Assembly (NCBI RefSeq): GCF_014158035.1 | Contig: NZ_JACFXW010000001.1 | Location: 682,001-746,000, forward strand | DNA from: Rhizobium sp. G21 | Lineage (GTDB): Bacteria; Pseudomonadota; Alphaproteobacteria; Rhizobiales; Rhizobiaceae | Length of the DNA: 64,000 nucleotides | Reading direction: 5' to 3' | Shown: in pieces, positions 56,254 to 64,000 of the stretch | How the letters are laid out: each line of letters begins with the position of its first letter | Position numbering within the stretch: position 1 is the stretch's first letter | Position numbers and translations under genes: made by a program | The notes under the pieces: generated by a model | The model's database searches: none | What the model was told of the DNA's origin: nothing | What the model saw: the letters and a program-made list of their open reading frames with translations, nothing else

Positions 56254-57669
56254 ATGACACATTGGCTTCCAGACCTTAAAGCCGGCACAGGCCCGCTTTA
56301 TGTCCGCATAGCGGACGCCGCCGAGACGGCGATCAAGACGGGCGCGCTCGCGGATGGCGCGAAATTGCCGCCGCATCGCGACCTCGCCTATGATCTCAAG
56401 GTGACAATCGGGACAATCACTCGCGCTTATGCGCTGCTTCGCGAGCGCGGCCTGGTCTCCGGCGAAGTCGGACGCGGCACCTATGTGCAGGGCGGAAGGC
56501 GCGACGCGTCGCCCGCCGGCGACCCGCTGACCTCTGCGTATGGCGGCACTCGGGCCCTCGTGCCGCCATCGGGCAAGCTCCGCTTCGACACGACCGCCGC
56601 CGTCGATGTCGGCCAGGCCGAGATCATCGGCCGGGTGATGATGGAGATCGCGACGGAGCATCCGAGCGAGATTTCGAGCTACACCCGGACCATCTCGCCG
56701 GATTGGGCGGAGGCAGGGCGGCGTTGGCTTGCGCAGGGAGGATGGGCGCCGGACCCCGAGACCGTCCTGCCGCAACTCGGCGTCCATGCCGGCGTCAACG
56801 CCGTGATGGCGGCCGTGACCGGGCCGGGCGACCGCCTGGTCTGCGAACACCTCACCTATTCGCAGGTCGCCCGCAGCGCGACGCTGATGGGCCGCCGCAT
56901 CGTGCTGGCCGACATGGACGAGCAGGGCGTGCTGCCGGAGGATTTCGAGCGCGTCTGCGCGCGCGAGCATCCGAAGGCCGCCTTCATCATGACGTCAGGA
57001 CAGAATCCGACGACCTCCTGCCTGCCGTTGTCGCGGCGCAAGGACATCATCGACATTGCTCGGCGTCACAATGTCTGGCTGATCGAGGATTATCTCTATG
57101 GCGGAATGATCGCCGACGGCATTCCGACGCTTGCCGAACTCGCCCCGGACAGGACCTTTATTCTCAATGGACTGTCGAAATCGGTCGCCGCCGGCGTGCG
57201 CGGCGCCTGGGTCGCCTGCCCTCCCCATATGGCGCAGCGTGTGCGTCTGACGCAGAAGCTTGTGAGCGGCGGCCTGCCCTTCCTGCTGGCGGAACTTTCG
57301 GCGCGGCTGGTTCTCTCCGGCGCGGCGGAGGAGATACGCGACCGCGTCCTCACGGAACTGGCCGAGCGGGAAGCGGCGGCTCGACGTCTTCTGGCCGGCC
57401 AGGAGTTTCGCTCGCATCCACGCCTACCCTTTCTATGGTTGAAGCTCCAGGAACCCTGGCTCTCGGGCACGTTCAAACAAGCGGCGCTCGATCAGAACGT
57501 GTTGATCGACGACGAGGACGAGTTCAAGGCGGCGCGCACCGACCGGGTGTTCCATCACGTCCGGATCGGCTTCAGCGAGGGCCGCGATCGACAGATTTCA
57601 CTCGGTGGACTGGAAACGATCGGCCGTATTCTGCATCAGGCGCCCTCAGGCGAAGGCGCGGTGATATGA
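56254..57669 (+). CDS. MocR-type GntR/aminotransferase-like regulator
   Basis: 471 residues. N-terminal GntR winged helix ([40 protein letters not shown]), a short linker, then a PLP fold type I domain (from about residue 90) with [20 protein letters not shown] and the PLP-lysine region [20 protein letters not shown]. Members regulate vitamin B6 or amino-acid pathways. The start at MTHWLPDL fits the operator and promoter; a GTG upstream lies inside the operator. Target genes unknown; the divergent DUF1127 gene shares the promoter region. Confidence 0.9.
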   Translation: MTHWLPDLKAGTGPLYVRIADAAETAIKTGALADGAKLPPHRDLAYDLKVTIGTITRAYALLRERGLVSGEVGRGTYVQGGRRDASPAGDPLTSAYGGTRALVPPSGKLRFDTTAAVDVGQAEIIGRVMMEIATEHPSEISSYTRTISPDWAEAGRRWLAQGGWAPDPETVLPQLGVHAGVNAVMAAVTGPGDRLVCEHLTYSQVARSATLMGRRIVLADMDEQGVLPEDFERVCAREHPKAAFIMTSGQNPTTSCLPLSRRKDIIDIARRHNVWLIEDYLYGGMIADGIPTLAELAPDRTFILNGLSKSVAAGVRGAWVACPPHMAQRVRLTQKLVSGGLPFLLAELSARLVLSGAAEEIRDRVLTELAEREAAARRLLAGQEFRSHPRLPFLWLKLQEPWLSGTFKQAALDQNVLIDDEDEFKAARTDRVFHHVRIGFSEGRDRQISLGGLETIGRILHQAPSGEGAVI

Positions 57670-57672
57670 CGA

Positions 57673-57706
57673 AAAAGCCGCCGGCGCATTTGCGCCGACG
57701 GCTTTT
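57673..57706. terminator. Bidirectional terminator, MocR and CsbD genes
   Basis: Long stem AAAAGCCGCCGGCGCA / TGCGCCGACGGCTTTT with one mismatch and a two-base loop, flanked by A- and T-runs. Terminates the MocR gene and the convergent CsbD gene. Confidence 0.9.
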
Positions 57707-57729
57707 CGAAATCGAAGCCTGCGGTCCGG

Positions 57730-57920
57730 TTACAGCCGGTCGACGCCGTTTTTACGGCATCCTTGGCTTCGCCCACAGCCTTCTGGGTCTTGCCCTTCAG
57801 CTCCTGAGCGGCGCCTTCACCTTCGAGGCGGTGGTTGTCGGTGGCGCGGCCGACGGCCTGCTTGCCCTTGCCGATCGCTTCATTGGTGGCGCCTTTGACC
57901 TTGTCTGCTACAGAACCCAT
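57730..57920 (-). CDS. CsbD family stress protein, frameshifted at the C-terminus (probable sequence error)
   Basis: 63 residues after correction. Typical Csb[21 protein letters not shown] and [20 protein letters not shown]. The frame breaks in the T run 57749-57753 (five T on plus, six expected); with one added base it ends KNGVDRL and stop. Without it, the frame would read through the terminator for another 30 residues, which is the clearest sign of an error. Role in stress response, uncertain. Confidence 0.85.
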
Positions 57921-58153
57921 GTCGAAGCTCCTTTTGTTTGCTTGTGACAGCAGGAAAACGCGTGATCGCCGAACCGGTTCCCTGTGGCCAGATTACAGTT
58001 CGTTCATGTTCGGACGCGTCCCGATCCCGCATATGCGGAGAATGCGATTCCTGCGGAATTGCGCCTGTTGATCCCGCATTTTCCAGTCGCATCGCCGCCG
58101 CCCATCGGCTATAGGCAGGCAAACGCCGCCCTCCAACTTTTTCCGAGAGCCCG

Positions 58154-60385
<2,232 letters not shown>

Positions 60386-60399
60386 GCAGGAGACTGACC

Positions 60400-60633
60400 A
60401 TGCCCATGAATCCCGGCGATATCGAAGATATGATCAAAGAGGGCATACCGGGCGCGCGCGTCGTGATCCGGGACCTCGCCGGCGATGGCGATCACTACGC
60501 CGCCGAAGTGGTGGCGGAAGCCTTCCGCGGCAAGAGCCGGGTGCAGCAGCACAAGATGGTCTATGACGCCCTGCAGGGCAAAATGGGCGGCGTGCTGCAT
60601 GCGCTGGCGCTGCAGACATCCGCGCCGGATTGA
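60400..60633 (+). CDS. BolA family protein
   Basis: 77 residues. IEDMIKEGIPGARVVIRDL and AEAFRGKSRVQQHKMVYDAL carry the BolA signature with His in RVQQHKMVY, which shares an Fe-S cluster with a monothiol glutaredoxin. The partner candidate grxD is 1 kb downstream. Ribosome site caggaga. Confidence 0.9.
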   Translation: MPMNPGDIEDMIKEGIPGARVVIRDLAGDGDHYAAEVVAEAFRGKSRVQQHKMVYDALQGKMGGVLHALALQTSAPD

Positions 60634-60644
60634 GGGAGGCGGCC

Positions 60645-60937
60645 ATGTCGAACGTCATGGACGCCGTCATTTCGGGCATCGTCAAAAGCGCGGTGTCCGA
60701 GATCCTCAAGAAGAGCGGCCTGAAGCCGAGCGCCACAAGCGGACCAAGCGCAAGACCCGCAGCGCGACCGCATCGACGTCGAGCCGCAAAACGAAGAGAG
60801 TCGCCGAAAAATCCGGCTCCGGATCCGGCTCCGTGGGGCGCAACGCCCGCGACGCCAGCGCAAGAACCGTCGCGAAAAAACAGGTCAGCAAACGCCGGAC
60901 CAGCGCTGCCCGCTCCAAGACCAAGCGTCGAATCTAA
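60645..60937 (+). CDS. Small basic protein, unknown function, frameshifted (probable sequence error)
   Basis: 97 residues after correction. N-terminal helix NVMDAVISGIVKSAVSEILK then a Lys/Arg-rich tail (AERHKRTKRKTRSATASTSS ... SKRRTSAARSKTKRRI) resembling histone H1-like tails. The frame breaks near 60716-60722; one added base gives the tail. Ribosome site gggaggcggcc, 12 bases after the bolA stop, so in the same transcript. May bind DNA or RNA; inference. Confidence 0.6.
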
Positions 60938-60949
60938 CAGGGCTTTTCC

Positions 60950-61498
60950 ATGTTCAATCCCATATTGCTTCTTTTCACATGCGGTTGCGTGTCGCTCGCA
61001 TCCGTCAGCATGGCGGAACCGCAATGCCACGCCAGCGGCGCCTATCACGTGGTCGAACAGGCTTTCGATGAAGAGCCGGGCGCGCGCTTCGCGGTGACCA
61101 AAATCTCCGGCGATGCTGCGCCCTCGGGATGCGTCTTCGACGAAAAAACCGCAGACTACCTGATCGGCGGCGAAGGCGATCCGCTCTGGTTCGGCGAACT
61201 GGCCGGCTCGACGCTGGTGCTGACGCGCTCCACCGGCCCGCAAGGCGATCTGGTCGTCTATGACCTCGGCTCCGGCGAAGCGATTCTCGACGCGCCTGCC
61301 GACGAATATGAACTGAAGGGCAAGACGCTGTCCTACTGGGAGCGCACCACCGTCAAGGCTACGGCCAAGACTTGCCCCAGCTTTGCGGAAAACCAAGCCA
61401 ACGGCATGGGTTCGGCGATCGTCGCCCTCAAGACGTTGAACGTCGAGACGGGAACAATACAAAAAGCCGGCGAACGGAAATGCATGGCGACGCAATAG
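60950..61498 (+). CDS. Secreted protein, unknown function
   Basis: 182 residues with a signal peptide (FNPILLLFTCGCVSLASVSM, cleaved after SMA). The mature part begins EPQCHASGAYHVVEQAF and has four further Cys (SGCVFD, KTCPSF, RKCMATQ). No recognised family. Follows the basic-protein gene by 12 bases; likely same operon. Confidence 0.65.
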   Translation: MFNPILLLFTCGCVSLASVSMAEPQCHASGAYHVVEQAFDEEPGARFAVTKISGDAAPSGCVFDEKTADYLIGGEGDPLWFGELAGSTLVLTRSTGPQGDLVVYDLGSGEAILDAPADEYELKGKTLSYWERTTVKATAKTCPSFAENQANGMGSAIVALKTLNVETGTIQKAGERKCMATQ

Positions 61499-61635
61499 GC
61501 GTCGACGCATTCATTGCCGCGCACGCCGCGGCGCAGAAAAAAACCGCGCCGCTTCTTTAAAAAGCTCTGTCGGTTGACTATAGATAGACAAAAGCGGCCG
61601 GACCTTGACCCCGGCTCGGCAAAGAGGACGATTTC

Positions 61636-61974
61636 ATGAGCGGCATCAACGAGTTCATCGACAATGAAGTGAAGAGCAACGATGTGGTTCTCTTCTTGAA
61701 GGGCACGCCCGATTTTCCGCAGTGCGGTTTTTCGGGTCGCGTGGTGCAGATCCTCGATTATGTCGGCGTCGACTACAAGGGCCACAATGTGCTGGCCGAC
61801 GCCGATCTACGACAGGGCATCAAGGATTACTCCAATTGGCCCACCATTCCGCAGCTCTATGTGAAGGGCGAATTCGTCGGCGGTTGCGACATCATCACCG
61901 AAATGTTCCAGGCCGGCGAATTGCAGCAGTTGTTCACGGACAACGGCGTGCCGCACAAAGGCCAGGCGGCCTGA
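61636..61974 (+). CDS. grxD: Monothiol glutaredoxin (Grx4/GrxD)
   Basis: 112 residues. CGFS active site in [38 protein letters not shown] is the GSH-binding part. Binds and carries Fe-S clusters with BolA. Start at ATG after aaagaggacgattt. A terminator follows. Confidence 0.96.
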   Translation: MSGINEFIDNEVKSNDVVLFLKGTPDFPQCGFSGRVVQILDYVGVDYKGHNVLADADLRQGIKDYSNWPTIPQLYVKGEFVGGCDIITEMFQAGELQQLFTDNGVPHKGQAA

Positions 61975-61995
61975 TCCAACCACATAGACATCCAA

Positions 61996-62026
61996 ACGGG
62001 CCGGGTTTTCCGGCCCGTAACTTTTT
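61996..62026 (+). terminator. Intrinsic terminator after grxD
   Basis: 9-bp stem ACGGGCCGG / CCGGCCCGT with loop GTTTT, then AA and CTTTTT. Ends the purL-bolA-grxD region. Confidence 0.85.
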
Positions 62027-62091
62027 CAGCTTTCGCGCATTGCTGTTCCGGCGTTTTCTTGCGCCTTCCTGCATATTTCCGAGGTTACGAA

Positions 62092-63345
62092 ATGCATGAC
62101 GTCATCATGCCCGAGGCGGCCACCGGGCCCGGCCACAGGCTCAAACTGGGCATGGCGGAATTCATCGCGCTCGCCGCGTCGCTCGCCGCGGTGGCGGCCA
62201 TGTCGATCGATATCCTGTTGCCCGCCCTACCTGCGATCGGCGAGACATTCGGCGTGGCCGACCCCAACAGCCGCCAACTCGTCATTCTCGTCTATGTCGT
62301 CACGTTTTCGGTGTCGCAGTTGTTTTTCGGCCTGTTGACCGATCGCTACGGTCGTCGGCCTTTCCTGATCTTCGGCCTGGCGCTCTATCTCGCCGGCAGC
62401 GTGGCGGCGATATTCTCCAACAGCTTCGAAACTCTTCTGGCCATGCGTGTGGTCCAGGGCGTCGGCACAGCGGCGCTTCAGGTCGTGGTGATGGCAGTGA
62501 TCCGCGACTGTTTTTCGGGTCAATCGATGGGGCGGGTGCTGACCTTCGTGTTCACCACCTTCATGATCGTGCCGATCGTCGCGCCCAGCATCGGCCAGGC
62601 GATCCAGTATGTCAGCGGTTGGCGCGGCGTGTTCGTGTTCAATGCGATCGCCGGCAGCGCTCTGTTCGCCTGGGCCTATCTTCGGCTGGAGGAAACGCTT
62701 TCGCACGGCGCCAGACGCGCGATTTCGTTCGAGAATGTCTTCGACGCGCTGAAACAGATCGCCACCAACCGCATCACCGCCGGCTATGCGATCGCGAGCA
62801 TGGCGACGTTCGTCGGCCTGTTCGCCTATGTCGTCTCGGTCCAGCAGGTCTATGGCGAGGCCTACGGGCTGGGCGAACTCTTCGCCTTGGCTTTCGGGGC
62901 ATCATCGATCGGCGTGGCGGCGGCGGCGTTGTGCAGCGCCCGGCTGGTGCGCATGTTCGGCATCCGCCAGGTCGCCCATGGCGCATTGTTGCTGTTCACC
63001 GCCTCGGGCCTGACGCTGTCGGCGCTGTCGCTCGCGGCCGTGCCGCCCTTCTGGGTCTGCTTCCTGTTCCTGTCCATCTGCATGATGGCCTTCGGCGTGC
63101 TGCAGGGCAATTTCAACGCCATGGCGCTGGAACCCCAGGGCCATATCGCCGGCGTCGCCTCCTCGCTCTACGGCGTCGTCACCATGACCGTCGGCTCGAT
63201 CGGCGGCGGGCTGGTGGGGCAGGCCTATGACGGCACGCCGACGCCTCTGGCGCTGGCCTTCGGACTGGGCGGCGCCATCGCCAGCCTGGTCATCCTCTGG
63301 ACGCGCAAGGGGCGCCTGTTCCGAGCCATCCGTCCGACCGCCTGA
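62092..63345 (+). CDS. MFS transporter, Bcr/CflA drug efflux family, copy 1
   Basis: 417 residues with 12 predicted helices. IDILLPALPAIGETFGV, then LTDRYGRRPFLIFGLALYLA (motif A) and VVQGVGTAALQVVVMAVIRD are typical of Bcr/CflA. The family exports drugs or, in some cases, small metabolites. Ribosome site gaggttacgaa; a start 11 codons upstream is weaker. Confidence 0.9.
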   Translation: MHDVIMPEAATGPGHRLKLGMAEFIALAASLAAVAAMSIDILLPALPAIGETFGVADPNSRQLVILVYVVTFSVSQLFFGLLTDRYGRRPFLIFGLALYLAGSVAAIFSNSFETLLAMRVVQGVGTAALQVVVMAVIRDCFSGQSMGRVLTFVFTTFMIVPIVAPSIGQAIQYVSGWRGVFVFNAIAGSALFAWAYLRLEETLSHGARRAISFENVFDALKQIATNRITAGYAIASMATFVGLFAYVVSVQQVYGEAYGLGELFALAFGASSIGVAAAALCSARLVRMFGIRQVAHGALLLFTASGLTLSALSLAAVPPFWVCFLFLSICMMAFGVLQGNFNAMALEPQGHIAGVASSLYGVVTMTVGSIGGGLVGQAYDGTPTPLALAFGLGGAIASLVILWTRKGRLFRAIRPTA

Positions 63346-63363
63346 CATGACAAGAGACTTTTC

Positions 63364-64000
63364 ATGACGTCGAAAACCAAGATATCGAAAGCCGAATTCA
63401 TCGCCATGATGGCCGCGCTAATGGCGCTGAACGCCTTGGCGATCGACATCATGCTGCCGGCGCTGCCGGCGATGGCGGATGCGCTCAACATCGTCGAAGA
63501 CAATCACCGCCAATTCGTGCTGACGTCCTATCTGATCGGCTTCGGCTCGGCGCAGTTGTTCTTCGGGCCGCTGTCGGACCGGTTCGGCCGGCGCGCGCCG
63601 CTGATCTACGGCCTCGTGGTCTACGTCGTCGCCGCGGCGCTCGCGGTGGTCGCCCCGAGTTTCGAGGTTCTGCTCGCGCTACGCTTCATTCAGGGGCTCG
63701 GCGCCGCCGGAACGCGCGTCGTCGCGCAATCGGTGGTGCGCGACTGTTTCGAAGGACGGCAGATGGCGGAAGTGTCGTCGCTGATCTTCATGGTGTTCAT
63801 GGTCATCCCGGTCTTCGCGCCGTCGGTCGGCCAGGTGCTGCTGTTCAGCGGCCATTGGGAGCTGATCTTCCTGTTCATGTCCGGCCTCGCGGCCGTGATC
63901 GGGCTCTGGGCCTATTTCCGGATGGACGAGACGCTGGCGGCGGACAATCGCCGGCCGCTGAAGCCGGCCGTCATCCTCGAAGGCTTCCGGCTGGTGATTT
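63364..64000 (+). CDS. MFS transporter, Bcr/CflA drug efflux family, copy 2 (runs off the window)
   Basis: Partial; only the first 212 codons are inside the window. FIAMMAALMALNALAIDIML and LSDRFGRRAPLIYGLVVYVV (motif A), then RFIQGLGAAGTRVVAQSVVR match copy 1 closely, so this is a tandem paralogue. Starts 18 bases after copy 1 stop. The end is open at the window border. Confidence 0.88.
   Translation, partial: MTSKTKISKAEFIAMMAALMALNALAIDIMLPALPAMADALNIVEDNHRQFVLTSYLIGFGSAQLFFGPLSDRFGRRAPLIYGLVVYVVAAALAVVAPSFEVLLALRFIQGLGAAGTRVVAQSVVRDCFEGRQMAEVSSLIFMVFMVIPVFAPSVGQVLLFSGHWELIFLFMSGLAAVIGLWAYFRMDETLAADNRRPLKPAVILEGFRLVI

Noticed and set aside
57636-57729. C-terminal extension of the CsbD protein
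   Set aside because: It translates a clear terminator hairpin; it results from one missing base in a T run.

Overview
This window looks like chromosomal DNA of a high-GC alphaproteobacterium of the order Hyphomicrobiales (Rhizobiales), close to the Rhizobiaceae. The evidence is the gene order serS-surE-pcm-nlpD-like, tatABC-scpAB-nagZ-SPOR-argS-dgt-erpA and purC-purS...purQ...purL-bolA-grxD, a fused SecDF, cobT/cobS back to back, DUF1476 (ATP synthase zeta) proteins and a Usg protein. No insertion sequence, prophage, CRISPR array or rRNA is visible. There is one tRNA (Leu, anticodon GAG). Species cannot be assigned from the sequence alone.

Layout. 1-2.6 kb: polar amino-acid ABC transporter (binding protein and two permeases; no ATPase seen in the window). 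2.8-5.6 kb: Usg, a TPR-methyltransferase and an AT-richer orphan membrane protein. 5.7-9.7 kb: hydroxyacid dehydrogenase, DNA alkylation repair protein, Lrp regulator, uracil-DNA glycosylase-like protein, GST and a nuclease. 9.8-17.2 kb: sensor kinase, DgkA, CobT/CobS, DUF1289, retropepsin-like protease, TauE exporter and an extensin-family lipoprotein. 17.3-21.5 kb: yajC-secDF followed by two genes related to mitochondrial complex I assembly factors (NDUFAF3- and NDUFAF6-like). 21.7-39.1 kb: envelope and housekeeping cluster, mostly on the minus strand (nlpD-like, pcm, surE, serS, tatCBA, ABC ATPase, scpAB, nagZ, SPOR protein, argS, dgt). 39.2-47.5 kb: erpA, xthA, an SRPBCC-M50 protease, a HisKA_2 kinase, tRNA-Leu, lipB, rpe and purB. 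47.7-50.1 kb: a large Tyr-rich/acidic exported protein and a hydrolase. 50.2-51 kb: two tandem ATP synthase zeta-type proteins. 51.2-60.4 kb: purine genes purC, purS, purQ and purL, interrupted by kptA, a small coiled-coil gene, a TadG-like vWA protein, a MocR regulator and CsbD. 60.4-64 kb: BolA, a basic protein, a secreted protein, GrxD and two Bcr/CflA-type MFS transporters (the second runs off the window).

The strongest global signal is technical. At least twelve genes, including purB and yajC, carry single-base frameshifts, most of them a missing base, often in a short G or C run. Restoring one base gives proteins of normal family length. These genes are annotated as whole genes with the breakpoints noted; they are probably intact in the organism.

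Biologically, the most interesting points are the orphan membrane protein, the Tyr-rich/acidic repeat protein, the complex-I-assembly-factor homologues placed beside secDF, kptA coupled to purQ, the tandem zeta proteins, the single-frame ScpA-ScpB fusion, the SRPBCC-site-2-protease fusion and a probably leaderless, self-regulated MocR gene. No complete undescribed multi-gene system could be demonstrated.
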